Assembly (NCBI GenBank): GCA_964587835.1
Contig: CAZPMN010000003.1
Location: 62,001-126,000, forward strand
Direction of reading: 5' to 3'
Length of the DNA: 64,000 nt
Source: Erginobacter sp964587835
GTDB lineage: Bacteria > Auribacterota > Erginobacteria > Erginobacterales > Erginobacteraceae
In this document: positions 40,421 through 49,713 of the stretch, piece by piece
Numbering within the stretch: the first letter of the stretch is position 1
Layout of the letters: each line of letters opens with the position of its first letter
Notes under the pieces: generated by a model
The model's database searches: none
What the model saw: only the letters and a program-made list of their open reading frames with translations
Told to the model about the DNA's origin: nothing
Translations under genes and position numbers: made by a program

Positions 40421-40651
40421 ATGAGCATAACAGCAGAGAAGGTCATAACAGAAGCCCTGGCCCTCTCCCCGCAGGCGCGGGCGTTCGTGGCCGAGCGCCT
40501 GATTGAAAGCCTTGACGCCGGCCCGGGAGAAGCTATTTCCCCGGCGTGGCGCGACGAACTGCGCAAGCGATGCCGGGAGATGGACGAGGGCGCGGTCGAG
40601 TTGCGCGAGGCCGCCGATGTGTTTGCTCAAGCCTATGCTGCGCTCGGATGA
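40421..40651 (+). CDS. Addiction-module antitoxin (unstable antitoxin type)
   Basis: A 76-residue protein typical of the 'putative addiction module component' family: MSITAEKVITEALALSPQARAFVAERLIESLD with the conserved A-L-x-L-x-x-x-x-R-x-x-L-A pattern, an acidic middle, and W-R-D-E-L-x-x-R near AISPAWRDELRKR. Such proteins bind and neutralise a partner RelE/ParE toxin. It overlaps the toxin gene by 4 bases. GGAG lies 16 bases upstream. Confidence 0.85.
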   Translation: MSITAEKVITEALALSPQARAFVAERLIESLDAGPGEAISPAWRDELRKRCREMDEGAVELREAADVFAQAYAALG

Positions 40652-40938
40652 AGCCCATCCGATTTCATCCGGACGCCGATACGGAGATGCTTGATGCCGC
40701 GGTATGGTACGAATCCCAACAACCAGCCCTCGGCAAGCGTTTCCTTGCCGCCGTCCAGGATACCCTGAATCGGATTGAGCTGAACCCCGAGCTCTACGCC
40801 CCCGTCGAGGGGGATGTCCGACGATGCCTGACCAGGACTTTTCCCTTCGGCGTTTTATTCCGGATCAAACCAGATTTCATCGCAGTCATAGGCGTAATGC
40901 ATCTGCATCGCGAGCCGGATTACTGGAAAAGTCGGTAA
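40648..40938 (+). CDS. RelE/ParE-family toxin
   Basis: A 96-residue protein with the ParE/RelE fold pattern: IRFHPDADTEMLDAAVWYESQQPALGKRFLAAVQDTLNRI, then YAPVEGDVRRCLTRTFPFGVLFRI and a C-terminal VMHLHREPDYWKSR. The run of E/Y/W/R residues near the end is typical of this group. It starts at ATG 40648, overlapping the antitoxin stop. Toxin action is on gyrase or mRNA in known members; which applies here is unknown. Paired with the upstream AbiE module, this gives two different toxin-antitoxin types in 2.3 kb. Confidence 0.88.
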   Translation: MKPIRFHPDADTEMLDAAVWYESQQPALGKRFLAAVQDTLNRIELNPELYAPVEGDVRRCLTRTFPFGVLFRIKPDFIAVIGVMHLHREPDYWKSR

Positions 40939-40963
40939 TTGTCGCGAAGCGGTGCCGGCTGTC

Positions 40964-40980
40964 GCCGCTCACCGCTGACT
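40964..40980. repeat. Short heptamer repeat (GCCGCTC-ACCGCTG-ACT)
   Basis: About 2.4 units of the 7-base family, starting 26 bases after the toxin gene. Confidence 0.5.
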
Positions 40981-41192
40981 ATGATCCCACAGTATCTCCC
41001 GGTGCCCATCCCGAACCGTCCGGAACAGGGTGAGCCTATTGACGAGCCCCAGAAGAACCCGGAACCGGCCATCGAGCTGATTCTGGAGGGGATCGCCGAA
41101 CTCGGGATCTCCCCCCGCCGGAACGAGACCATCACGACCAAGCTCGAAGTCGATACCAATTTCAACACCAGTCCACAAACGGCGCACGGATT

Positions 41193-41621
41193 ATGAAACG
41201 ATTCAGCGGGATAATCGCCGAGGTTTACCTGGTCCCGGTCCGGGAGGGGCGCATCCTGCTCCTGCGGCGTTACCGGACCGGCTACGAAGACGGAAACTAC
41301 GGCCTGGTCTCCGGGCACGTAGAGGCGGGGGAGACCTGCCGGGAAGCGATGATCCGGGAGGCGGAAGAGGAGGCGGGCCTGGAGATCCAGGCCCGGGAGC
41401 TGGAGCTGGTCCATCTTATGCACCGGCTCTCGGAGAAGAAGAGAAGGATCGCCTTCTTCTTCCGCCCCGGGGAATGGCGCAATGAACCCGAGAACCGGGA
41501 GCCGGACAAGTGCGACGATATGAGCTGGCACTCCCTCGACCGCCTCCCCTTGAACACCATCCCCTACATCAGGGAAGCCTTGCGGCAGATCGCCGGGGAA
41601 AGCCGGTACAGTGAGTTCTGA
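41193..41621 (+). CDS. NUDIX hydrolase
   Basis: A 142-residue NUDIX-fold pyrophosphohydrolase. The Nudix box is GHVEAGETCREAMIREAEEE followed by AGLEI, matching G-x5-E-x7-R-E-U-x-E-E-x-G-U, so metal-binding residues are present. It cleaves nucleoside diphosphate-linked compounds; the substrate cannot be told. The protein overlaps the following PHP gene by 11 bases. The 254 bases between the toxin gene and this start contain short opposing open frames without recognisable similarity. Confidence 0.92.
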   Translation: MKRFSGIIAEVYLVPVREGRILLLRRYRTGYEDGNYGLVSGHVEAGETCREAMIREAEEEAGLEIQARELELVHLMHRLSEKKRRIAFFFRPGEWRNEPENREPDKCDDMSWHSLDRLPLNTIPYIREALRQIAGESRYSEF

Positions 41622-43125
41622 GTCCAGCCCATTCGTCCACCTCCACAATCATTTCTCCGGCTCGACCTCGGACAGCATCCTGAAACTGGACGAGGCGATC
41701 GGGGTGGCAAAAGACCGCCGACAGGTTGCCCTGGCGATCACCGACCACGGAAAATTATCCGCGATCTGGCCGTTTTACTTCCACTGCCTCGAGCGGGGGA
41801 TCACTCCCCTGCTGGGCTGCGAACTCTATTTTCTCCCGGAGTCCTCCCGGCCCTCCCCGGTCGCCCACCTGGTGGTCCTGGCCAGAGACCTGCCGGGGCT
41901 CTTCAACCTGGTCCGGCTCTCTTCCTGGAGCTGGGAGCGCAACTTCTCCCCCCCCGATTACGGACTGGTGGACTGGAATATGCTGGAACGTTTCCGTGAT
42001 GGACTGATCGTCCTCTCGGCCTGTATCAGCGGTCCGATCGGACTCGCCCTCCGGCGCCACCAGACCGCCCGGGCACAAGAACACTTTGACCGGCTGGAGG
42101 AGATCTTCGGGGATGATTTCTACCCCGAGGTCTCCGGCCACAACCTCAAGGAGCAACCCCGACTCAACCGGTTCATCGCCGACCAGTGCCGGCGGCACCA
42201 CAAGATCCCCGTGGTCACCAACGACTGCCACTATCTGGCCGCCGCGGATTGGCGCGCCCACGACATCTTCGTCAAGACCGCCGACAAGTATCCCTCGGAC
42301 TTCGCCTATTCGGCCCGCTGCTTCTACCTGAAAGACGATCGTGAGATGGCCGGCCTGGGGTTCCCTCCCGCCTGGCTGAACAAGACCCGGGAGATAGCGG
42401 AGAAGACGACGGTTCACGTTGAACTTGACGGATACCTGAAACCCGGGTCCCCGGCCCCGGCCGAGAAGGCCGTCCGGCGCAGTCTGCCGGTAGTCCGCCC
42501 GCTTTGCCTCGGACCGGCGGCAGCGCTGCGGACCGCCGGGCGGGTCCTTAATTCGGAGAGCCGGAAACTCCATATCCTGGCCGGGCTGGCGGACGGCCGC
42601 GAGACGCTCGAAGAGTGCTCCCGAGGCAGCCGGGAATTTCGCGCCCTCATCGACACGGAACCCGAACTCTGGCGTGAAGCCCAAAAGCTGGAAGGCGTGG
42701 TGCGGGAGTTTATCCCTGATTTCCGCCGGTGGGTAGACCTGGACGCGAAGATGGCCCGTTTGATACCGATCCGGCTGATCAACGGCGAACCGGCCGCGGA
42801 TATTGAGGAGGGGATGCTGGCGAAGCTGGGGGTTGAGGCCCGGGCCGCCGCCGCGGAGGAGGAGGCGGCCGGAGTCGATTTCACTGACGGCTACGCTTCC
42901 TGGTGGGATGACGACTACGACGATGTCATTGACAAGCTGGGCCGAATTGGTATAATTAGGCGGGATGTGTACTTCCTTTTGGGAGACAGCTGTCTCCGCC
43001 GGGGCCGGCGGAAGCAGGCTGTCATCTTCCTGGAACTGTTTCTGCGTTCCGGGGATATATCTTTCCACCGTGGTTTCCCCCGGCTGGCCCGGGAGTACCT
43101 GGAACGCTTGCGGGATCAAGGATGA
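41611..43125 (+). CDS. PHP-domain protein resembling DnaE with its polymerase palm deleted
   Basis: A 504-residue protein (GTG start). Residues 1-275 match the PHP domain of bacterial DNA polymerase III alpha with all metal ligands in place: H10/H12, D45/H46, E71, H86, C138, H177 and D205/H207 (TNDCHYL). In DnaE the PHP is followed by the palm with the PDIDID catalytic aspartates; here that whole part is absent. Residues 310-365 (LRTAGRVLN, LEECSRGSREFRALIDTEPE, AQKLEGVVREF) instead match the DnaE region that normally follows the palm. The last 130 residues are new to me. It is an ATGA-overlap partner of the histidine kinase. It cannot polymerise; a PHP phosphoesterase or exonuclease-like role is possible. 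Confidence 0.82.
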   Translation: MSSESSPFVHLHNHFSGSTSDSILKLDEAIGVAKDRRQVALAITDHGKLSAIWPFYFHCLERGITPLLGCELYFLPESSRPSPVAHLVVLARDLPGLFNLVRLSSWSWERNFSPPDYGLVDWNMLERFRDGLIVLSACISGPIGLALRRHQTARAQEHFDRLEEIFGDDFYPEVSGHNLKEQPRLNRFIADQCRRHHKIPVVTNDCHYLAAADWRAHDIFVKTADKYPSDFAYSARCFYLKDDREMAGLGFPPAWLNKTREIAEKTTVHVELDGYLKPGSPAPAEKAVRRSLPVVRPLCLGPAAALRTAGRVLNSESRKLHILAGLADGRETLEECSRGSREFRALIDTEPELWREAQKLEGVVREFIPDFRRWVDLDAKMARLIPIRLINGEPAADIEEGMLAKLGVEARAAAAEEEAAGVDFTDGYASWWDDDYDDVIDKLGRIGIIRRDVYFLLGDSCLRRGRRKQAVIFLELFLRSGDISFHRGFPRLAREYLERLRDQG

Positions 43126-44339
43126 GCGGCAAGTCTGACAGTCTGGATAGGTTGTCCCAGCGTTACTGCCGGGAACTGCTGAAGATCAGCCTGGCGATAA
43201 ACGCCGAGCTGGACCTGAAGGAACTGCTGGATATGATCGTCCACTCCGTGCGCGATCTGACCTCCTGCGACGATGCCAGCATAGTCCTCTGGTGTCCCCG
43301 CCAGGCCTGTTTCAAGATCGGGGCTTCCACCAATATCGGAGACACGGTCAGCCGGCGAGTCCGGCAATCCGGCGGGGCCAGCCGGTGGGTGGTGGATCAC
43401 GGGAAACCGGTGGTCGTCAAGGACACCCGCCGGGATCCCTTCGTGGCCAACCCGATGATCCCCCAGGCGGGGATACTTTCCTACACCGGTGTCCCCATCA
43501 AGCAGGCCGACAAGGTAACGGGGGTGCTTTATGCCCTCTACCTGCGCGTTCACGCGGCCACCTCGGATGAACTGTGGGTAATGGAGCAGGCGGCAGCCAG
43601 CGCCGCCGCGGCCATCCATAACGCCAGCCTGGTCGATTCGTTGCGCAACCTGAATGCCTTCAAGAGCGCGATGACCCGGATGCTGGTCCATGACCTGCGC
43701 AATCCCCTGACCACCTTGATGGGGGGGGTGGAACTGATGCAGCTGGAACTGGAGGAGACCAGCCCGGAATTTCAAAAGTGGCTGTCGGTCATTGGGCAGC
43801 AGGCCGCCCGGATGGATGGGATGATTACCAGCATCCTCACCTACGATAAGATCAACTCCATCGAGGAGATCGAGCGCAAGCCTCTTGACCTCAACCTTCT
43901 TGTCCGCGAGGCCGCCGCCGACCTCAAGGAAGCGGCGGTGCAGAAATCCCAACGGCTGAAGCGGCAGGTATCCGCCCAGCCTCTCTGGACTTACGGCAAC
44001 CGGGTGATGCTCCGCGAAGCGGTCGAAAACCTGCTGATGAACGCCATCAAGTACACTCCCGCCGGGGGAAGTATAACCGTGAGGACCCGGCGGACCGGCA
44101 AGTATTGCCTGCTGACGGTCAGCGACACGGGACCGGGGATCCATCCGAAAGACCAGAAGAAGCTATTCCAGCCGTTTGTCCGGCTGGAACATCACAGCGG
44201 GGAAAGGGGCAGCGGTCTGGGCCTGTGCCTGGTGAAACTGATCATCGAGCGGCACGCCGGCGAGGTCGCCGTGGAGAGCACTCCCGGAGAAGGATCGACC
44301 TTCTCGATCCGCCTGCCCCTCTTCACTGAGGGAGATTGA
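43122..44339 (+). CDS. GAF-domain sensor histidine kinase
   Basis: A 405-residue cytoplasmic kinase with no membrane helices. A GAF domain occupies about 25-170 (CDDASIVLWCPRQACFKIG, YTGVPIKQADKVTGVLYALY). The dimerisation/phosphoacceptor box is LVHDLRNPLTTLM with H190, N box ENLLMNAIKYTP (N307), G1 DTGPGI (335-340) and G2 GSGLGL (363-368). It should autophosphorylate on H190 in response to a GAF ligand. No receiver gene follows. Overlap with the PHP gene (4 bases) means translation is coupled, so the signal may relate to that protein. Confidence 0.92.
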   Translation: MSGKSDSLDRLSQRYCRELLKISLAINAELDLKELLDMIVHSVRDLTSCDDASIVLWCPRQACFKIGASTNIGDTVSRRVRQSGGASRWVVDHGKPVVVKDTRRDPFVANPMIPQAGILSYTGVPIKQADKVTGVLYALYLRVHAATSDELWVMEQAAASAAAAIHNASLVDSLRNLNAFKSAMTRMLVHDLRNPLTTLMGGVELMQLELEETSPEFQKWLSVIGQQAARMDGMITSILTYDKINSIEEIERKPLDLNLLVREAAADLKEAAVQKSQRLKRQVSAQPLWTYGNRVMLREAVENLLMNAIKYTPAGGSITVRTRRTGKYCLLTVSDTGPGIHPKDQKKLFQPFVRLEHHSGERGSGLGLCLVKLIIERHAGEVAVESTPGEGSTFSIRLPLFTEGD

Positions 44340-44548
44340 CCGCGAGCCGCGGGGGATCAGGTGACCCAAAGGCCTCCGCTTCCAGGACAGCCCCGCTTTT
44401 ACGGCCGCTTCCGGGCAAAGTTTACCGAGGAAGCATTCTCCGCGGTCCGGCCGATAATGATCCCCAGGGTCCGTAAGGCGAAGATAATGGCCGGGTTTCG
44501 CTTCAAGGTCGGCTCCCATCTTCACGTTGGCGCTTACCGGCCGAACTC

Positions 44549-47500
44549 TTAACCGCGAGCGAGGTCGGCCAGTTCGGCATCGATCCGGACTACCCTGCCC
44601 TTTCGGATATCACGGGCGGCGCTGCCCCTGACCTCGCCGCCGGCGACGGCGACTTTCCGACCGTTGCCGTAGGTGAGCCGGTAGTTGACCACGCCTGTCC
44701 CCGACTGCCGGGAGACCGGACCCTGGCCCCCGCGGTGATAGACGACCAGGATCCGGCCGAGCAGGAGAAAGGCGAAAGAACCGGCCGGCAGCCTTAGTTT
44801 TTTCCGCCGGCCGGATCGATCCAGGTACCCGGTTTCACGCCCTGAACGGGTGAATAGCCATTCGGGAAGTGCGGGATCAAGACGGAAAGCGAGACGGGCG
44901 TCGCCTCCCAGGTAGAAGGGCCGGGGACCGGCGGTCATCAGGGTCCAGATGTGGATCATCTCCCCGGTGACCCCGCTCAGCCGGGGCTGGAGACCGCGGC
45001 CGTGCAGCGTCGGGTCCGGAAAGGCGGAGGAGACGATGAAGGAGACGTTCTCCAGGGGACTGCGGCCGTAAACCTCCGGGGAGAGGAAGGGAGGAAGCGC
45101 CGTCTTCAGGTCGGCGAAGAACTCCCGGTGGAGACCGGCGCGGAGCAGCTCGAGCAGGTACTTGAACTCCATATGGGTGTAGATCGATTCGTTCTCGATC
45201 CAGCCCGGGCCCCAGGCCTTGACCCTCCCGATCTCGAACGGCGCCTCCTCGAGGGACTCGCAGACCTTGTACATCTTCAGCTTCCCGTCGAAGAGCCCGG
45301 AATCCCGGACCGCCCGGTAGATGGTTTCGCCTCCTTCCGGATGCACCCGGAGGTAGTGAACCGGCCCCTCGAGGAAGAGGGGGAGCGGTTCCTGACGGAA
45401 GGAGAGCGGCTCGACCAGGGGGAGTCCGTCGGGGTTGCGCAGGATTTGGCCATCGCTCCCCCGGCAGCGGCGAAAGCGGGTGACCCGGTTGACCAGGTAG
45501 GTGTAGGGAATTCCGGCCGGGTTGAAGACCCGGCGGCGATTCTCCGGACGGTAGATGAGTCGGACCACCTTCAGCCCCGATTCGAGGAAGCAGGCCAGTT
45601 CATCCCGGGTCAGGGTCTTCTCCCCTCCCCCGATGCCATAGGCGGTGGCGGCGCGGTACTTCTCCTTCAGGGTGTTGCTCAGGTCCCAGTAGCGGCGGGG
45701 GCCGATCTTGCCGGCCCCCCGGCGGGCGGCCAGCCGGGTCAGGCTGGCGATAAAATCGGCCAGCTCGGAATAAACCCGGACCGGCCGCTCGAGGCCGGCG
45801 AGACAAGAAAGGAGGAATTCCAGGGCCCGCTCCAGCTCGAAGGTCTGGCAGAGCGAGGAGCCATTGATCCCGGGCAATCCGTTCATCGAGTCGTTCCAGC
45901 CGGGCTTGTCGGCCTCCATCTCGATCCCGAACCCCTCCGGATCAAGGGTGGCCAAACGGTTAGCGACCAGGCAGAGCAGCTTGGTCAGGAGGCAGGTGTA
46001 GTAGACCTCCCCCCGGCCGCGCCGGGCCCGCATCCGGAGGGGGGAGCTTTCCCGGGCGGCGATCATCGCCGATTTCTTCCCGTCGCGGACCACGGCGCCG
46101 TAGCGCCTCACACCCTCGTCGGTGAGAACGTACTTCTCCGAGCGGGGCACGACCAGGTCGGGGTTGTCGTAAAAATAATACCGCCGGTTCCCCACCAGCA
46201 GCTCCTCGGCCCGATCGGGGAAGACGGAAAGGAAGGCGTCAAGGAGGTCAAGGTTGTAGAGCCAGTGGTCGACCCAGTAGCCTTCGTGGACCCCGGCGGA
46301 GTCCTCCTCGACGCAGAAGCCGAGCAGCTTGTTCAGCAGCCGGCCGGGGTTATTCGACCCCCGGATTTTCAGTTTTTCGGCCGCCATCGCGAACTCTCCC
46401 GGAGAGAAGGAGCCGGCGAGCAGCTCGCCCAGCCGGCGGGATTTCTCCTTCCCGGCGATAGTTTTCAGCCAGCGGCGGCAGCCCGCCCGGTTCTCGACCC
46501 GATAAACGACCTGGTTGACCTCCAGGGGGTTGTAACCGTCGGTCTGGATCAGGTTGAGGAAGAGCCGGATGTTCTCGTCCTCGGTCTCGGGGAAGAACCT
46601 CACGTCGCAGCGCCGGTTCTGGTTGACGGAGCGGTAGTGCCCGGTCCCCTGGGAGTAGTAGGTGGGGTCGAGGACGAAAAAATGGTAATCGCGCTCCAGG
46701 TCGCCGTTCTGGCGGGAGTAGAGGTAGAAGGCCGATTTCCCCTCGGCGGCGTTAAAGACGGTCGGCATCCCTCCCCGGATCACGTTGTCGAGAAAGGTCT
46801 GCCGGCAGTAGTTATCGAAGTCGGGCTCGCCGGAGGCGGTGAAGCACAGATCCTCGATCCCCCGGACCAACTCCGCGTTCTCCTTGCGCTTGGCGGCCAG
46901 GTAGCGGGGACCGAGACGCCGGATCAACCCCGGTATCTCTTCCTCGTCTTCCTGGCCGATCACGGAGTAAATCCGGAAGGTCTCTCCCGGTTTAAGGCGG
47001 AACGGCGCGGCAGCGAAGGCGCAGGGCGTTTTGTTCTGCCGGGCCTGGCTCTGCTGGAATACCTCGCCCGGGGCTAGCCGGGCCAGGCGCCAGGGCTGGT
47101 CGTAGATCTCGCTGTCGGCGAAGATTACCGCCGGATCGACGATGTAGGAGGTCCGGCGGGGGTCGGGCCGGTCGGAGGCAAAGGCGGCGTAGAAGTTGCC
47201 CCGGCGGATTTGCTCGATTTGCTCTACGTCGGCCGGGCTCTGCTTGAGCCGGAAGAGCGGCACCCCAAAGCAATCGAAGACCCCGATCATCCCCTCGATA
47301 TGGCGGGCGGTGGTCTTAAGGATCTCCAGGTCGCAGCCGAAGGGAAGGATCCGGGCCGCCCCGTCGACCACCTCTCCCTCCAGGGTCCGCTGGGAGATAT
47401 TGCGCAGGGAGAGGACCCGGACCAGGGCGGGAAAGCTCTCCCCGGGTAGGGTGTAGTAATCCACCCCGGTCACCAGTCCCCTCCGGGGAGAGGACTCGCC

Positions 47501-47839
47501 CAGGGTCAGTTCGGCCGGGGACACCGTCAGAATCTGCCTGATCCCCCGCTCCCGGCTCTTCCGGAAAGGCTCGTATATTCGGCCCTTCCCGATCCGGATA
47601 AAGGTCCGGAACCCCTGATGACCCACCACCTGGAGGGCCCGGTTGAAGGAGAGGAATTCCAGGATCTGGTTGTCCTTGTCCCCCACCCCCGCCGAGCAAA
47701 GGCACTGACCCCGGCTGACGTAGTAAGCCCAGAGGGGGATGCCGGTCTCCCCGGCGATCCCGGGGAGAAAGTTGGAAAAGGAAGGCTGCCAGTTGTAATC
47801 TTCGACGAGAAACAAACCTTCCGGGGTGGTCTGGTACAT
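44549..47839 (-). CDS. GH94-like glycoside phosphorylase-related protein (cellobiose phosphorylase type)
   Basis: A 1096-residue protein resembling large GH94/GT36-type phosphorylases. The N-terminal part is a beta-sandwich (LPGIAGETGIPLWAYYVSRGQ, TLGESSPRRGLVTGVDYYTL). The C-terminal (alpha/alpha) barrel includes GWNDSMNGLPGINGSSLCQT and NESIYTHMEFKYLLELLRAG, typical of this family. Family enzymes act on beta-linked disaccharides or glucans with phosphate; the exact substrate and reaction are unclear and the catalytic Asp is not confidently located. GGAGGT lies six bases before the chosen start. No signal peptide is present. Confidence 0.75.
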   Translation of the reverse strand: MYQTTPEGLFLVEDYNWQPSFSNFLPGIAGETGIPLWAYYVSRGQCLCSAGVGDKDNQILEFLSFNRALQVVGHQGFRTFIRIGKGRIYEPFRKSRERGIRQILTVSPAELTLGESSPRRGLVTGVDYYTLPGESFPALVRVLSLRNISQRTLEGEVVDGAARILPFGCDLEILKTTARHIEGMIGVFDCFGVPLFRLKQSPADVEQIEQIRRGNFYAAFASDRPDPRRTSYIVDPAVIFADSEIYDQPWRLARLAPGEVFQQSQARQNKTPCAFAAAPFRLKPGETFRIYSVIGQEDEEEIPGLIRRLGPRYLAAKRKENAELVRGIEDLCFTASGEPDFDNYCRQTFLDNVIRGGMPTVFNAAEGKSAFYLYSRQNGDLERDYHFFVLDPTYYSQGTGHYRSVNQNRRCDVRFFPETEDENIRLFLNLIQTDGYNPLEVNQVVYRVENRAGCRRWLKTIAGKEKSRRLGELLAGSFSPGEFAMAAEKLKIRGSNNPGRLLNKLLGFCVEEDSAGVHEGYWVDHWLYNLDLLDAFLSVFPDRAEELLVGNRRYYFYDNPDLVVPRSEKYVLTDEGVRRYGAVVRDGKKSAMIAARESSPLRMRARRGRGEVYYTCLLTKLLCLVANRLATLDPEGFGIEMEADKPGWNDSMNGLPGINGSSLCQTFELERALEFLLSCLAGLERPVRVYSELADFIASLTRLAARRGAGKIGPRRYWDLSNTLKEKYRAATAYGIGGGEKTLTRDELACFLESGLKVVRLIYRPENRRRVFNPAGIPYTYLVNRVTRFRRCRGSDGQILRNPDGLPLVEPLSFRQEPLPLFLEGPVHYLRVHPEGGETIYRAVRDSGLFDGKLKMYKVCESLEEAPFEIGRVKAWGPGWIENESIYTHMEFKYLLELLRAGLHREFFADLKTALPPFLSPEVYGRSPLENVSFIVSSAFPDPTLHGRGLQPRLSGVTGEMIHIWTLMTAGPRPFYLGGDARLAFRLDPALPEWLFTRSGRETGYLDRSGRRKKLRLPAGSFAFLLLGRILVVYHRGGQGPVSRQSGTGVVNYRLTYGNGRKVAVAGGEVRGSAARDIRKGRVVRIDAELADLARG

Positions 47840-48001
47840 CAGAGGACCTCCGTGAGCTCGATTTCCGGGAAGTTCCACCATAACAGCGCCGGACCCGGCC
47901 GGTCAAGGACAAGGACCGGCCGGGCCCGGGCAAACTTTATCTTGCCTCCCGAACCGGGCCGGATTATCTTTTTCCGGAGCCAACCTCGCCCCGGAGACAG
48001 G

Positions 48002-49645
48002 ATGAAGATCGCCCTCGGACAGCTCAACCCCACGGTGGGGGATATCGCGGGAAACCTGGAGAAGCTGGAGAAGGTCCTGGCCAGGCTGGAAACCGGCGTC
48101 GAGCTGGCCGTCTTCCCGGAACTCTTCCTGACCGGTTACCCCCCCCGGGACCTGCTGGAGAAGGCCTGGTTCAACCGGCGGGTAGCCGAAGCCGTCGACC
48201 GGGTGGGCGAACTCTCCCGACGCCACCCCGGAACCGGGATTCTTCTCGGCGCCCCCCTCCCCTCCGGCCGGAAGATTGGCAAGGGTCTGCACAACTCCGC
48301 CCTCCTCTTCTGGCGGGGCGAGATCGTCCACCGGCAGGCCAAGACGCTCCTGCCCAGTTACGACGTCTTTGACGAGACCCGCTACTTCGACCCCGCCGGC
48401 GACCAGATCCCGGCCGATTTCCGGGGGGAGAAGCTCGGGATCTCGATCTGCGAGGACGCCTGGAACGACCCCGAGTTCTGGCCCCGACAGTACTATCGGG
48501 ACAATCCCCTCCGGATCCTGGCGGATAAAGGATCAACCATCCTGATCAACATCGCCGCCTCCCCTTTCGCCGCCGGCAAGGATCGGTTGCGGTTCGACCT
48601 CCTGCGCGGCCAGGCCGACCGCTTCCGGCTTCCCCTGCTTTATGTCAACCAGGTCGGGGGAAACGACGAACTGATCTTTGACGGGGGGAGTTTCCTCCTC
48701 GACCGGAAAGGTCGCCCGACGGCGGTGTTACAATATTTCCAGGAGGAGGTCCGGGTGGTCGATACGGGGGCGGACGGGCAACCGGGACTCTTCGCCCCCC
48801 GGGAGAAGATCGAGACCATCCGCCGGGCCCTGGTTCTGGGGATTGCGGACTACGGCCGAAAATGCGGCTTCCCCTCGGCCCTGGTCGGCCTCTCCGGAGG
48901 GATCGACTCCGCGGTCACCGCCGCCCTGGCGGTCGAGGCCCTGGGTCGGGAAAACGTAACCGGGGTGACGATGCCCTCCCCCTTCACCGCCCAGAGATCA
49001 ATCGACCTGGCTCGGGAACTGGCCGACAACCTGGGGATCGCCCTCCACAACATCCCGATCACCTCCATCTATGAAAGCTACCTGGCGGCCCTGGGGGAGG
49101 TCCTGCCCCGAGAAGAACAAGCGGCCGATCTGGCCCGGGAGAACATCCAGGCCCGGATCCGGGGCAACATCCTGATGACCTTCTCCAACCGCTACGGCTC
49201 CCTGGTCCTCTCCACCGGGAACAAGAGCGAGATGGCCACCGGCTACTGCACCCTCTACGGGGATATGTCGGGGGGGCTGGCCGTCCTCTCCGACCTCCCC
49301 AAGACCGGGGTTTACGAACTGGCCGAATTGATCAACCGGAAGCGGGAGATCATCCCCGCCGAGACCATCTCCCGACCCCCCTCGGCGGAACTCAAGCCCG
49401 GCCAGACCGACCAGGACACCCTCCCCCCCTACCCCGTCCTCGACCGAATCCTGGCCTATTACATCGAGGACAACCTCTCCGGGGAGGATATCATCGCCCG
49501 GGGGCTGGATCCGGCGGCGGTGGACTGGACGATTAAGGCGGTCAACCACAACGAATACAAGCGGCGGCAGGCCCCGCCCGGTTTGAAGTTGACCACCAAG
49601 GCCTTCGGCAGCGGGCGGCGGATGCCGATCTGCGCCCGGTACTGA
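48002..49645 (+). CDS. nadE: NAD+ synthase, glutamine-dependent
   Basis: A 547-residue two-domain enzyme. The N-terminal nitrilase-type glutaminase has the triad E40 (FPELFLTG), K114 (RQAKTLLPSYDVFDE) and C150 (GISICEDAW). The C-terminal synthetase has the ATP pyrophosphatase P-loop GLSGGIDSAV (296-305) and STGNKSEMATGY. It converts deamido-NAD to NAD using glutamine as nitrogen source. The ATG at 48002 is preceded by GGAGACAGG; upstream in-frame codons extend over the opposite gene and are rejected. The protein ends at 49645 with a GSGRRMPICARY tail, typical of the family. Confidence 0.97.
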   Translation: MKIALGQLNPTVGDIAGNLEKLEKVLARLETGVELAVFPELFLTGYPPRDLLEKAWFNRRVAEAVDRVGELSRRHPGTGILLGAPLPSGRKIGKGLHNSALLFWRGEIVHRQAKTLLPSYDVFDETRYFDPAGDQIPADFRGEKLGISICEDAWNDPEFWPRQYYRDNPLRILADKGSTILINIAASPFAAGKDRLRFDLLRGQADRFRLPLLYVNQVGGNDELIFDGGSFLLDRKGRPTAVLQYFQEEVRVVDTGADGQPGLFAPREKIETIRRALVLGIADYGRKCGFPSALVGLSGGIDSAVTAALAVEALGRENVTGVTMPSPFTAQRSIDLARELADNLGIALHNIPITSIYESYLAALGEVLPREEQAADLARENIQARIRGNILMTFSNRYGSLVLSTGNKSEMATGYCTLYGDMSGGLAVLSDLPKTGVYELAELINRKREIIPAETISRPPSAELKPGQTDQDTLPPYPVLDRILAYYIEDNLSGEDIIARGLDPAAVDWTIKAVNHNEYKRRQAPPGLKLTTKAFGSGRRMPICARY

Positions 49646-49713
49646 GCCGACCGGAGGGTTGAGGTCTCCTCTACCCTCGATGAACGCCCGGGGACGGCGA
49701 AAGGGATGATTCT

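Noticed and set aside
40939..41196. Short opposing frames between the ParE-type toxin and the NUDIX gene
   Set aside because: Neither strand shows a family motif, ribosome-binding site or consistent codon pattern. Left as non-coding, although a small unknown protein cannot be excluded.
44361..44552. A 63-codon GTG frame after the histidine kinase
   Set aside because: No Shine-Dalgarno, no recognisable domain, and a large part overlaps other open frames. The region 44340-44548 is treated as intergenic.
44951..47077. A 708-codon open frame on the plus strand opposite the GH94-like gene
   Set aside because: It is a mirror of the GC-rich codon pattern of the opposite gene. Its translation is low in structure, rich in G, P and Q, and has no family-like motif.
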